Positions 14,429 to 22,472 of a stretch of 26,943 nt of DNA are shown piece by piece (position 1 is the first letter of the stretch; the number at the start of each line of letters is the position of its first letter). The notes below the pieces were generated by a model. The model did no database searches. It was not told where the DNA came from and saw nothing but the letters and a program-made list of their open reading frames with translations. This DNA is from Actinomycetota bacterium. Its GTDB lineage: Bacteria; Actinomycetota; UBA4738; HRBIN12. The translations under genes were made by a program, and so were the position numbers. Location: assembly GCA_005885325.1 (NCBI GenBank), contig VAYX01000013.1, positions 1 to 26,943 of the forward strand. The letters are read 5' to 3'.

Positions 14429-14450
14429 CATCAGGCGGTCCTTGCGGACC

Positions 14451-14936
14451 CTACCCGCTTCCGCTCACGCTTAGCGTCGCGCACAGATCCTCCTGCTGCC
14501 CCGTCTGGCTGATGATCTTGCGGGGCGTGCCCAGGAACTCGACGACCCGTCCGCGGTTGATGAACATCGACCCCGGCGTTCCCGGGCCGAGCTCGTCGGG
14601 GAAGAAGAAGAAGAGTTGGGATCCTCTCCCCACGAACAGCATGTCCGCATAGGTGATCGTCCCCGGCCCGGACACGTTCCTGGTCACCGAGGTCCCGGTC
14701 GCCGTGTTCGTGATCTCCAGGACCACCTGTCCCTGGATGATCGTGCGGATCGGGTTGCCCTCGGCGTCGGACCAGGTGATGGTGTGCTCGTTGTTCGTCA
14801 CCACGTGGAAGAAGACGGGGAACGGGCACGCGCCGGCGGGGATGGAAAGGTCCTCCGTGGGGATCGGCAGACGCTCGGGCTTGTCGGCCCACGCCCGACC
14901 CGGCCACAAGGCAAGGCTCACCATCACGACCAGCAC
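14451..14936 (-). CDS. Secreted hypothetical protein
   Basis: The mature part begins after a signal sequence VMVSLALWPGRAWA and has about 140 residues, with PAGACPFPVFFHV, AEGNPIRTIIQGQ, ITNTATGTSVTRNVSGPG and a beta-rich remainder. It resembles a common group of uncharacterised secreted actinobacterial proteins. The start is uncertain. GTG 14936 is given, but it leaves no positive n-region. The frame is open to ATG 15056, which has no ribosome site. A GGAGG (14963-14967) lies 5 bases before an ACG codon (14957) from which the protein would start with Arg-Arg-Arg, ideal for a signal peptide. A possible promoter TTGACC/TACCGT lies within 15022-14994 on this strand. Confidence 0.65.
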   Translation of the reverse strand: MLVVMVSLALWPGRAWADKPERLPIPTEDLSIPAGACPFPVFFHVVTNNEHTITWSDAEGNPIRTIIQGQVVLEITNTATGTSVTRNVSGPGTITYADMLFVGRGSQLFFFFPDELGPGTPGSMFINRGRVVEFLGTPRKIISQTGQQEDLCATLSVSGSG

Positions 14937-15121
14937 GAATGCTTGGCGGCGCCTCGTCGTGTCCTCCGATCGGCCCGGGGGTGTCCTACGGCAACGGTAG
15001 GAGAGACCGGGGCCCTCGGTCAACGCGTCGTTCGTCGGTAATCGGGGGTTGGGCATCCGTTTCCGACCTACGCCTTTCGACCGAGAATCTGTTCAAATCG
15101 TGCAGACCGACGGGAGGCACC

Positions 15122-16093
15122 ATGGAGTACACGCACCTCGGGCGGCTGGGGCTCCTGGTCAGCCGGCTCTGCCTGGGGACCATGAACTTCGGGCCGGAGA
15201 CCTCCGAGGAGGACTCCCACGCCATCATGGACCGGGCCCTCGAGCACGGCATCAACTTCTTCGACACGGCCAACGTCTACGGCAGGAGCAAGGGCGTGGG
15301 CACGACCGAGCAGATCCTCGGCCGCTGGTTTGCCCAGGGGGGTGGGCGGCGCGAGAAGGTCGTCCTGGCGACCAAGGTCTACGGGAGGATGGGCGACCGG
15401 CCGAACGAGTCCCGCCTGTCGGCGCTGAACATCCGGCGAACCTGCGACGACAGCCTCCGCCGCCTCCAGACCGATCACATCGACCTGTACCAGATGCATC
15501 ACGTCGATCGCGACACTCCGTGGGAGGAGATCTGGCAAGCCATGGGGAACCTGGTGCAGCAGGGGAAGGCGCTGTACGTGGGAAGCAGCAACTTCGCCGG
15601 GTGGCACATCGCGCAGGCCAACGACATCGCGACAAGCCGGAACCTCCTCGGCCTGGCATCCGAGCAGTGCCTGTACAACCTGAACGCCAGGATGAGCGAG
15701 CTCGAGGTGCTTCCCGCATGCCGGGGCTACGGGATGGGCGTCATCCCGTGGAGCCCGCTCGCGGGTGGCCTGCTCGGCGGCGTGCTGCAGAAGATCGCGG
15801 AGGGACGCCGGGCCTCGAAGGACGTGCAGAGGGAGATCGAGCGCAAGCGGGACACCCTCGATGCGTACGAGAAGCTGGCCGCCGATCTCGGTGAGCAACC
15901 CGCCGACGTGGCCCTGGCCTGGCTGCTGGCCAACCCCGCGGTCACGGCGCCGATCATCGGCCCTCGCACGCTCCAGCAGCTCGACGGCGCGCTCCGGGCC
16001 CTGGAGGTCGAGCTCGACGAGGGGACCATGCGTCGGCTGGATCGCCTCTTCCCCGGCCCGGGCGGGCCGGCACCCGAGGCCTACGCCTGGTAG
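15122..16093 (+). CDS. Aldo/keto reductase
   Basis: A 323-residue NAD(P)H-dependent oxidoreductase with the TIM-barrel AKR pattern. The catalytic tetrad is visible: D48 and Y53 in FFDTANVYG, K85 in LATKVYG, H126 in YQMHHVD. Cofactor-binding elements include YVGSSNFAGWHI, IPWSPLAGGLL and TAPIIGPRTLQQL. It belongs to the Tas/YajO-like group that also includes potassium-channel beta-subunit-like proteins; the substrate is unknown. ATG 15122 is chosen because GGGAGG ends 4 bases before it and the preceding 61 in-frame codons are not protein-like. It is divergent from the secreted protein gene. Confidence 0.9.
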   Translation: MEYTHLGRLGLLVSRLCLGTMNFGPETSEEDSHAIMDRALEHGINFFDTANVYGRSKGVGTTEQILGRWFAQGGGRREKVVLATKVYGRMGDRPNESRLSALNIRRTCDDSLRRLQTDHIDLYQMHHVDRDTPWEEIWQAMGNLVQQGKALYVGSSNFAGWHIAQANDIATSRNLLGLASEQCLYNLNARMSELEVLPACRGYGMGVIPWSPLAGGLLGGVLQKIAEGRRASKDVQREIERKRDTLDAYEKLAADLGEQPADVALAWLLANPAVTAPIIGPRTLQQLDGALRALEVELDEGTMRRLDRLFPGPGGPAPEAYAW

Positions 16094-16151
16094 CAGGGAA
16101 GGCAAACCGCCCGGCCGGACGGCCCGAGCGATGCGGTATCGTCGCCCCGAG

Positions 16152-16325
16152 ATGGCCTCGCCAGACGCACCGCGGGAGTTCGAGCCGCTGACCCAGGAGG
16201 AGCAGGAAGTGATCCTCGAGGTGGTCCGCCTGCTCCGCAAGCTCCGGTTCGGCACGGTCCTGCTGGTCGTGCAGGACGGGAAGGTCGTCCAGATCGAGAT
16301 GGCGGAGAAGATCCGACTACGCTGA
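16152..16325 (+). CDS. YezD-family (DUF2292) small protein
   Basis: 57 residues. The core LTQEEQEVILEVVRLLRKL followed by RFGTVLLVVQDGKVVQIEMAEKIRLR is the characteristic YezD pattern. YezD-like genes in Bacillus and Clostridia belong to sulfur-limitation regulons and lie near sulfur-assimilation genes; here it precedes a sulfate transporter, in keeping with that. The biochemical role is not known. ATG 16152 is preferred; ATG 16131 in the same frame would add seven residues. Neither has a good ribosome site. Confidence 0.82.
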   Translation: MASPDAPREFEPLTQEEQEVILEVVRLLRKLRFGTVLLVVQDGKVVQIEMAEKIRLR

Positions 16326-16328
16326 AAG

Positions 16329-16357
16329 CGGGTTGACAGCCCGCCGGACCCTTGATA
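16329..16357 (+). promoter_or_regulatory. Candidate sigma-70-type promoter of the sulfate transport operon
   Basis: TTGACA (16329-16334), a 17-base spacer and TACTCG (16352-16357). The -35 box is consensus; the -10 box is weaker, though TANNNN fits actinobacterial promoters. Transcription would begin near 16363, giving a leader of about 170 bases before cysP. Confidence 0.5.
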
Positions 16358-16370
16358 CTCGTGTACGCCT

Positions 16371-16515
16371 CCGATCGACCGGACCACCGGAGATCGGCGA
16401 CTCCCTCGGATCCACGACGTCGCGCCAGTTTGTCGCGTCGTCCGGATCCATCGCGAACCTCGTTCGGTTGACCGGACACCCGGAGACCGCATCGGCGTGA
16501 AGTCCCATCCGGTCA
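16371..16515 (+). promoter_or_regulatory. Structured 5' leader of cysP with three stem-loops
   Basis: Stem 1: CCGATC/GATCGG (16371-16376, 16392-16397) with an inner CCGG pair. Stem 2: GGATCC, ACGA and CGCG pair in turn with CGCG, TCGT and GGATCC across 16408-16449, around a 9-base loop. Stem 3: TGACCGG/CCGGTCA (16469-16475, 16509-16515), ending just before the ribosome site. No coding frame explains the region. It may be a regulatory RNA leader for the sulfate operon. I do not recognise a known riboswitch class. Confidence 0.45.
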
Positions 16516-16531
16516 TCGAAAGGGGTCGGTC

Positions 16532-17605
16532 ATGCACTCTCGGCGCCTCGGGGCGCGATCCCTCGGCCTGGTCGCGGCCGTCGCGGTCCTGGCGTCCGCC
16601 TGCGCCACCAACAGCGGCGGGAGTGCGGACGGATCCTGTACCCCGCAGGAGAGCCCGGTCATCACGCTGGCGGCCTACAGCAACGTCTACGACGTGTACG
16701 GCAAGCTCATCTCGAACTTCCAGACGGAGTGGAAGGACAGCCACGATGGCCAGCAGGTCATCTTCCAGACCTCGTTCGGCGGCAGCACCACGCAGGCCCA
16801 GAACGTCGTGAACGGCTTCCCCGCCGACATCGTGGCCCTGTCGCTCGCTCCCGACGTGCAGATGATCGAGGACGCCGGGCTCATCACCCATGACTGGACG
16901 CAGGTGGCGGACGCTGGGATCGTCGCCACCTCTGTCGTCGTGTTCGACGTCCGGCCCGGCAACCCCAAGCACATCGAGAACTGGGACGACCTGACCCAGC
17001 CCGGCTTGGAGATCCTGACGCCCGACCCGGCACAGAGCGGTGGAGCCCGCTGGAACATCGTGGCCGCGTACGGAGCCGCGATGCGGGGGGACGTCCCGGG
17101 CTACGCCGCCGACGATCCGGTCGCGGCGGAGAAGCTGCTCGAGGGGATCTTCACGAACGTCACCGTGATGGACAAGAGCGCGAACGACTCGATCAAGAAC
17201 TTCGAGTCCGGCAATGGTGACGTGGCGATCACGTACGAGTATGCGGTGCTGGCCGCCCAGAAGGCCGGGCTCCCCGACGAGGCGGTTATGCCGCCGTCGA
17301 CGGTCTCGATCCAGACCCCCGTGGCGGTCGTCGACGTGAACGCGGAGAAGCACTGCGTCGAGGACATCGCGAACGAGTTCGTGAAGTACCTCCACTCCAA
17401 GGAGGCGAAGGACGTCTTCACGAGCGTGGGATACGAGCGGTCCGTGAACCTGAAGAAGGCGAAGGCCGGCGACGGCGGTACGTATCCAGCCGTGAAGGAC
17501 CTGTTCACGACCGACGACCTCGGCGGATGGGACCAGCTGCAGAGCGACACCGTGTTCGGCCCGGACGGCGCGTTCACCAAGGCCCAGGCGACGGTCACGG
17601 GATAG
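16532..17605 (+). CDS. cysP: Sulfate/thiosulfate ABC transporter substrate-binding lipoprotein
   Basis: 357 residues with a lipoprotein signal peptide (basic MHSRRLGAR, hydrophobic core, lipobox LASAC). The mature protein shows Sbp/CysP landmarks: LAAYSNVYDVYGKLI near the start, then QTSFGGSTTQAQ, the NPKHIENWDDLTQPGLEI block and TPDPAQSGGARWN, which lines the sulfate pocket. It captures sulfate (and possibly thiosulfate) outside the membrane and delivers it to CysT/CysW. The ATG at 16532 follows AAAGGGG at a suitable distance. The next gene starts 1 base after the stop. Sbp and CysP cannot be distinguished with certainty here. Confidence 0.93.
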   Translation: MHSRRLGARSLGLVAAVAVLASACATNSGGSADGSCTPQESPVITLAAYSNVYDVYGKLISNFQTEWKDSHDGQQVIFQTSFGGSTTQAQNVVNGFPADIVALSLAPDVQMIEDAGLITHDWTQVADAGIVATSVVVFDVRPGNPKHIENWDDLTQPGLEILTPDPAQSGGARWNIVAAYGAAMRGDVPGYAADDPVAAEKLLEGIFTNVTVMDKSANDSIKNFESGNGDVAITYEYAVLAAQKAGLPDEAVMPPSTVSIQTPVAVVDVNAEKHCVEDIANEFVKYLHSKEAKDVFTSVGYERSVNLKKAKAGDGGTYPAVKDLFTTDDLGGWDQLQSDTVFGPDGAFTKAQATVTG

Positions 17606-17606
17606 C

Positions 17607-18491
17607 GTGAGCGCGCAGACCCTCGAGCGGCCGTCGGTCCCGCGCCCCGGCGGGGGCGCGGGACCGAGGCCGTGGGTCACGGTCCGGACCGCGATGGCCC
17701 GATGGGGCCTTCGCGGGACCGCCCTGCTGTACCTGGGGCTGATGATCGTGCTTCCCACGGTGGTGGTCGTGGCCCGAGGGTTCGGCAGCGGCGTCTCGGC
17801 GTTCCGCGACGCGCTCACCACACCGGGCGCGCAGGAAGCCATCGTCCTCACGGTCGTCCTGGCCGCCGTCACGGCTCTCATCAACGTCGTCTTCGGCACG
17901 GAGCTCGCCTACGTGCTCGTCCGGTACCGCTTCCCCGGACGGAGGCTCCTGTCGACCATCGTGGACATCCCGTTCGCCATCCCTACCCTGGTGACCGGAG
18001 TGATGCTGCGGGCGCTGTACGGCCCCATCTCCCCGGTCGGGGCGTTCCTGGGCCGGCACGGGATCCAGGTGATCTTCGCTCAGCTGGGGATCCTCCTGGC
18101 GCTCCTGTTCGTGACGCTCCCGCTCGTCGTGCGAGCCGTGCAGCCGGTCCTCCTCGAGCTCGACGAGACGGAGGAGGAGGCGGCACGGGTGCTCGGCGCG
18201 AGCCGATGGCTGACGTTCCGGCGCGTCGTGTTCCCCAAACTACGCCCCGGGATCGTCGCCGGGGGGCTGTTGGCCTTCGCTCGTGCGCTCGGCGAGTTCG
18301 GCGCCGTCGTCATCGTCTCCGGGAACATCATCGGCAAGACGCTCACGGCCCCGGTGCTGATCACCCAGCTGATCAACGGAGGCAAGCCCGAAGACGCTGC
18401 GGCGGTGGCCACGCTCCTGTTCGGGCTGTCCTTCGTGCTGGTCCTGGTGACCGAACGGCTGCTGGCCACCGGTCGGAAGGAGACGTCGTGA
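17607..18491 (+). CDS. cysT: Sulfate ABC transporter permease CysT
   Basis: 294 residues with about six transmembrane helices after a Pro/Gly-rich cytoplasmic N-terminus. FGTELAYVLVRYRFPGRRLL and DIPFAIPTLVTGVML are typical of CysT (CysU). The EAA loop that docks to the ATPase reads EEEAARVLGASRWLTFRRV, and FARALGEFGAVVIVSGN follows. Start is GTG 17607. The stop overlaps the cysW start by GTGA. Confidence 0.93.
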   Translation: MSAQTLERPSVPRPGGGAGPRPWVTVRTAMARWGLRGTALLYLGLMIVLPTVVVVARGFGSGVSAFRDALTTPGAQEAIVLTVVLAAVTALINVVFGTELAYVLVRYRFPGRRLLSTIVDIPFAIPTLVTGVMLRALYGPISPVGAFLGRHGIQVIFAQLGILLALLFVTLPLVVRAVQPVLLELDETEEEAARVLGASRWLTFRRVVFPKLRPGIVAGGLLAFARALGEFGAVVIVSGNIIGKTLTAPVLITQLINGGKPEDAAAVATLLFGLSFVLVLVTERLLATGRKETS

Positions 18492-19327
18492 GCACCGAGC
18501 TGCGGACGCCCCGCCTCTCCGGATCGGCCCGCCGGCTCCTCGTCCACGGAGGGTTCACCGCGATCGCCATCCTGTACGTCGGGGTGCTCGTGGTCGCTCC
18601 GCTCATCGGCATCGCCTGGGCCGCGCTGCGCGGAGGCCTGTCCACGTGGACGGCGACCCTCTCGCAACCGGACGTCGTACATGCGTACGTGCTCACCGGG
18701 ATCATCACCGCGATCACCGTCGTCGTCTCGAGCGTGCTCGGCGTGGTGGTCGCGCTGGTGGTCGCCCGAGACCGGTTCCCCGGCCGTTCCCTGATGAGCG
18801 CGTTCGTCGACCTTCCCCTCGCCGTATCCCCCGTCATCGTCGGCGTGATGGCGGTCCTGCTGTTCGGCCGGGGCGGGTGGTTCGAGCCGTGGTTCTCGGC
18901 CCGCGGGATCCAGATCCTGTTCGCCCTCCCATCGATGGTGCTGGTCACGATGTTCATCTGCATCCCGTTCGTCATCCGCGAGGTCGTCCCGGTGCTGCAG
19001 GAGCTGGGGGTCTCGGAGGAGGAGGCGGCCAGCACGCTCGGCGCGTCCTCTTGGCAGACGTTCCTCCGCGTGACGCTGAAGAACATCCGGTGGGGGCTGC
19101 TGTACGGCATCGCGCTCACAACGGCGCGCGCCATCGGCGAGATCGGCGCCGTGCTGATCGTCAGTGGATCCATCACCGGCAAGACCGAAACGGCGACCCT
19201 GTACATCCTACGGGCCTTCGACCAGAATCATCGCCCTGGTCTCGATCGCCCTGCTCGTGGGTATCGAGGTGTTCAAGCGGCGGGAGGAGAGGAAGCTGCG
19301 GACATGACCTGCGGAGGCATCCGGTGA
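18488..19327 (+). CDS. cysW: Sulfate ABC transporter permease CysW with a C-terminal frameshift
   Basis: Starts GTG 18488. Five transmembrane segments and the EAA loop (EEEAASTLGASSWQTFLRV) are intact, as is ARAIGEIGAVLIVSGSITGK. After YILRAFDQN (near 19228) the frame changes to an unrelated hydrophilic tail ending at 19327. In the neighbouring frame the expected last helix is readable, IALVSIALLVGIEVFKRR, with a stop at 19305-19307. Six residues or so of the usual periplasmic loop are also missing. The lesion is therefore best explained by loss of about 17-20 bases. The encoded 279-residue protein lacks its final helix and probably cannot form a normal permease unless the lesion is a sequence error. 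Confidence 0.85.
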   Translation: MSTELRTPRLSGSARRLLVHGGFTAIAILYVGVLVVAPLIGIAWAALRGGLSTWTATLSQPDVVHAYVLTGIITAITVVVSSVLGVVVALVVARDRFPGRSLMSAFVDLPLAVSPVIVGVMAVLLFGRGGWFEPWFSARGIQILFALPSMVLVTMFICIPFVIREVVPVLQELGVSEEEAASTLGASSWQTFLRVTLKNIRWGLLYGIALTTARAIGEIGAVLIVSGSITGKTETATLYILRAFDQNHRPGLDRPARGYRGVQAAGGEEAADMTCGGIR

Positions 19328-20400
19328 GCACGCCGATCAGGGTCGAGGGCCTGAGCAAGCGCTTCGGCGAATTCGAGGCGGTCAAAGGGGTCACGTTCAC
19401 GGCGGAGGCGGGCAGCATCACCGCGCTCCTGGGTCCGAGCGGTTCGGGCAAGAGCACCGTCCTTCGAGTGATCGCGGGGCTCGACGCGCCGACGTCGGGT
19501 CGGATCTGGATGGGGGACGAGGAGCAGACGTTCAAGACCGTGCAGGAACGGCGGGTCGGGTTCGTGTTCCAGCACTACTCGCTGTTCCGGCACATGAACG
19601 TGGCCCAGAACATCGCCTTCGGACTCTCCGTCCGCAAGGTGCCGAAGCACGACCAACGCAAGCGTGTCGACGAGCTGCTCGAGCTCGTGCAGCTCTCGGG
19701 GTTCCGGGACCGGTACCCCGACCAGCTGTCGGGCGGACAGCGGCAGCGGGTGGCGCTGGCCCGGGCCCTCGCCCCGCGCCCGAAGGTGCTGCTCCTGGAC
19801 GAGCCGTTCGGCGCGCTCGACGCGCGGGTCCGCCAGGACCTCCGGCGGTGGCTCGACGACCTCCATCGGGAGCTCGGCGTGACGAGCCTGCTCGTCACGC
19901 ACGACCAGGACGAGGCGCTCGAGCTGGCCAACCGGGTCGTCGTGATGCACGAGGGGTCGATCGAGCAGGTGGGTTCGCCGAACGAGATCTACAACGACCC
20001 GGCCACCGCGTTCGTCGCCGGGTTCGTCGGAAGTGCCAGCGTGCTCCACGGCCACGTGGTGGAGGGCCACGTGCAGTTCGGCGAGCATCGGGTGGGCGGC
20101 GCGGGCCATCTGGAGGAGGGGACGGAGGCCCGAGCCTTCGTCCGGCCGCACGACGTGCGGGTCTTCGCCGGCGATCGCACGGGCGGGTCGCTGGAGGCCA
20201 CGGTGGAACGCATCACGACGCTCGGGTGGCTCTCTCGGGTCATGTTGCGGTTGCCCGACGGCCAGGTCCTCACGGCCGAGCTTCCGAACGACGAGCTGGA
20301 AGGGGTCGAGCTCGGCGCCAGGGTCTGGGTGGACCTGCGCCGGGCTCGGGCCTTTCAAGCGAGGGACGCCGTGACGGCGGCGATCGTGGCCGACGGATGA
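19324..20400 (+). CDS. cysA: Sulfate ABC transporter ATP-binding protein CysA
   Basis: 358 residues: nucleotide-binding domain (about 1-235) with Walker A GPSGSGKST, Q-loop VFQHYSLFRHM, signature LSGGQRQR, Walker B VLLLDEPFGALD and H-loop LLVTHDQDEAL. A C-terminal TOBE-like regulatory domain follows (about 235-350), with FVRPHDVRVF. It energises the CysT/CysW permease. The GTG start at 19324 overlaps the shifted cysW stop and has GGAGG about 6 bases upstream; the ancestral cysW stop lies 16 bases before it. Confidence 0.95.
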   Translation: MSTPIRVEGLSKRFGEFEAVKGVTFTAEAGSITALLGPSGSGKSTVLRVIAGLDAPTSGRIWMGDEEQTFKTVQERRVGFVFQHYSLFRHMNVAQNIAFGLSVRKVPKHDQRKRVDELLELVQLSGFRDRYPDQLSGGQRQRVALARALAPRPKVLLLDEPFGALDARVRQDLRRWLDDLHRELGVTSLLVTHDQDEALELANRVVVMHEGSIEQVGSPNEIYNDPATAFVAGFVGSASVLHGHVVEGHVQFGEHRVGGAGHLEEGTEARAFVRPHDVRVFAGDRTGGSLEATVERITTLGWLSRVMLRLPDGQVLTAELPNDELEGVELGARVWVDLRRARAFQARDAVTAAIVADG

Positions 20401-21254
20401 GCGCAACCGGAAGCTCGGCTCGTTCCCTCCGGCTGATCCCGGGCTCCAGCCGGGCCTCGGCCAAGCTCTCGCTCCGCGGCGTGAGCAAGACCTATCGCCA
20501 GGAGAGCGGGGAGCTCGTCCAGGCCATCGACGACGTGAGCCTGGACGTCGAGCCCGGCGAGTTCGTCTGCCTCATCGGCCCCACGGGCAGCGGGAAGTCG
20601 ACCCTCCTGAACCTGGTCGCAGGCCTCGACCGCCCCGACCGGGGCGAAGTGCTGATGGACGGGCACCGCATCGAACACCCCGGACCCGATCGAGCCGTGC
20701 TGTTCCAGGAGCCCGCGTTGTTCCCGTGGATGAGCGTGAGGGCCAACGTGGAGTTCGCGCTCGAGCTCTCGGGCGTGTCGAAGGCCGAGCGCCGCGAGCA
20801 GGCGATGCACTGGCTCTCCAAGGTCCACCTGGCCGATTTCCCGAACGCCCAGCCCCACGAGATCTCACCGGGGATGCGCCAACGGGCCGCCCTGGCCCGG
20901 GCGCTCGCGTGCCAGCCCGACGTGCTGCTCGCCGACGAGCCGTTCGGCGCGCTGGACGCCCAGTCCCGGGAGATCCTCCAACACGAGCTCCAGACGGTGT
21001 GGCTGGAGACCCGCAACACGTTCGTGTTCGTCACCCACAACGTCCGGGAGGCCGTCTTTCTGGCCGACCGCGTCGTGCTGATGTCCGCGCGACCGGGGAC
21101 GCTCGTGGCCGAGCACCGTATCTCCTCGCCCCGCCCGCGCGCGTTCGAGGACGTCCTGCTGGCGAAGGTGGTCGTCGACATCCACGACCACCTGCTGAAG
21201 GAGGTGGACCGAACTGTCTCGGCTGAATCGAACGCTCAGCCAGATCTGGCCTAG
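20397..21254 (+). CDS. NitT/TauT (SsuB/TauB)-type ABC transporter ATP-binding protein
   Basis: 285 residues, start ATG 20397 overlapping the cysA stop (ATGA). The order of motifs is Walker A GPTGSGKST, Q-loop LFQEPALFPWMSV, a signature written EISPGMRQRAALARAL, Walker B VLLADEPFGALD and H-loop FVFVTHNVREAVFLADRV. The FPWMSV and NVREAVFLADRV stretches place it in the sulfonate/taurine/nitrate branch rather than with CysA. The signature has SPGM where SGGM is normal, replacing the first Gly of the dipeptide, which might lower activity. Coupled to cysA upstream and to the permease downstream, it is probably part of a second sulfur-compound importer. Confidence 0.88.
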   Translation: MSATGSSARSLRLIPGSSRASAKLSLRGVSKTYRQESGELVQAIDDVSLDVEPGEFVCLIGPTGSGKSTLLNLVAGLDRPDRGEVLMDGHRIEHPGPDRAVLFQEPALFPWMSVRANVEFALELSGVSKAERREQAMHWLSKVHLADFPNAQPHEISPGMRQRAALARALACQPDVLLADEPFGALDAQSREILQHELQTVWLETRNTFVFVTHNVREAVFLADRVVLMSARPGTLVAEHRISSPRPRAFEDVLLAKVVVDIHDHLLKEVDRTVSAESNAQPDLA

Positions 21255-21999
21255 GGTCGCCATCGTCGCGGCCATCGTCTTGGTGTGGTGGGCCGCGTCC
21301 GCGACCGGCCACTGGGACCGGGTCCTCCTCCCATCGCCGGCGAGCGTGTGGGACGCGCTAACCTCCCACCTGCGCGGCCCCGACGGCCTGATCGCGGTGG
21401 CCTACCGGAGCGTGTTCCGGCTGTTCGTCGGCCTGACGGTGGCCATCGCCATCGGGACGCCAACCGGCCTGGCCATGGCCGCGTCGAAGCTCGTGCAGCG
21501 AAGCGTGGGCAGCCTGATGGTTGGCCTCCAGGCGCTGCCGTCGATCGCCTGGCTGCCCCTGGCCATCCTGTGGTTCGGGCTGAACGAGCGGGCGGTCCTG
21601 TTCGTCGTGGTGATCGGTGCGGTCCCCGCGGTATCCATCGCCACCGCCGCCAGCGTGCGGCTGGTCCCGCCGAACCTGGTCCGCGCCGCCCGGACGCTCG
21701 GCGCGAGAGGGTCGGTGCTCTACGGCAACGTGATCCTTCCTGCGGCGGTGCCCGGGTACATCGCCGGCCTCCAGCAGGCCTGGGCCATCGCCTGGCGCGC
21801 GCTGCTCGCGGCGGAGCTGGTCGTCCAGGGCGCGCGAGGGCTCGGCCACCTGATCTCCCAGTCGGGCGCGGACCTCGACACCCCCCTCGTCCTGGCCGCC
21901 ATGATCGTGATCATGCTGGTCGGGATCGCTGTCGACTTCCTGTTCACGCTGGTCGACCGGCGAGTCCGGCGGCGGCGAGGCCTCCTGGTCACGAGCTGA
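21214..21999 (+). CDS. NitT/TauT (SsuC/TauC)-type ABC transporter permease, probable CTG start
   Basis: A membrane permease with about six helices; LQALPSIAWLPLAILWFGL and the EAA-like loop AARTLGARGSVLYGNVILPA are characteristic of the SsuC/TauC/NrtB group. The frame has no ATG or GTG at its true N-terminus. AAGGAGG at 21198-21204 is followed 9 bases later by CTG 21214, from which the protein would read SRLNRTLSQIWPRVAIVAA, a normal N-terminus for the family, giving 261 residues. The conventional alternative, TTG 21280, lacks a ribosome site and would cut the first helix. The gene overlaps the end of the ATPase gene by 41 bases. No binding protein gene accompanies the pair. Confidence 0.85.
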   Translation: MSRLNRTLSQIWPRVAIVAAIVLVWWAASATGHWDRVLLPSPASVWDALTSHLRGPDGLIAVAYRSVFRLFVGLTVAIAIGTPTGLAMAASKLVQRSVGSLMVGLQALPSIAWLPLAILWFGLNERAVLFVVVIGAVPAVSIATAASVRLVPPNLVRAARTLGARGSVLYGNVILPAAVPGYIAGLQQAWAIAWRALLAAELVVQGARGLGHLISQSGADLDTPLVLAAMIVIMLVGIAVDFLFTLVDRRVRRRRGLLVTS

Positions 22000-22017
22000 C
22001 GTTGCCCAGCAAGTAAC

Positions 22018-22455
22018 TCAGGCTCGCCCGACGTGTTCCCCACACCACGCGTAAAGCGCGTCGTAGACGAACTTCCCCTTGGCGAGGAGCTCGTCGTCCT
22101 CGTCCTCGGCCAGGAGGCCGCCTTCGCCGATGGCCTCGAGGCAGCCACCGAACGGGTCCGAGTCCCGATCCTCGGTAACGTCGGCGGCGTGGACGATTCC
22201 TGAAAGCCGACGAAGCGCGGGATCTGTTGTCAGCCCGAATTCCTCAATGAGCACCTCGAACGAACACATCCCGTCACGGTGCGTGAACTCTGCCCCCGGA
22301 GCGTCGAAGGAACGCGCGGCTTCCCGTTGTGCGACCTCGAGGACACGCTCGGGCGGCACATACAGGACCTCCGCTTCGGGGTCGATGAATCGTTGGATCA
22401 GCCACGGACATGCGATCCGGTCCGTCTTCGGCCGCGCACGGGTCACCCACTTCAC
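22018..22455 (-). CDS. chrB: Chromate resistance protein, ChrB C-terminal-domain type
   Basis: 145 residues corresponding to the ChrB C-terminal domain: WVTRARPKTDRIACPWLIQRFID, then EVLYVPPERV, GAEFTHRDGMCSFEVLIEEF and HAADVTEDRD. In studied bacteria ChrB is a chromate-responsive regulator; stand-alone C-terminal-domain proteins like this one are common and less well understood. The GTG at 22455 has CAGGAGA 8 bases upstream and is preferred to an earlier in-frame start lying within chrA. It is divergent from chrA with only 17 bases between the starts. Confidence 0.85.
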   Translation of the reverse strand: MKWVTRARPKTDRIACPWLIQRFIDPEAEVLYVPPERVLEVAQREAARSFDAPGAEFTHRDGMCSFEVLIEEFGLTTDPALRRLSGIVHAADVTEDRDSDPFGGCLEAIGEGGLLAEDEDDELLAKGKFVYDALYAWCGEHVGRA

Positions 22456-22472
22456 GCGAGAGAATCTCCTGC

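Noticed and set aside
16371..16515. A known SAM riboswitch upstream of cysP
   Set aside because: I could not find the conserved core or pseudoknot of any SAM riboswitch class; only generic stem-loops are visible.
15068..17899. A 943-codon open frame on the minus strand
   Set aside because: It runs antisense to the aldo/keto reductase, YezD and cysP genes, which have clear families and ribosome sites; its composition is that of a GC-rich shadow frame.
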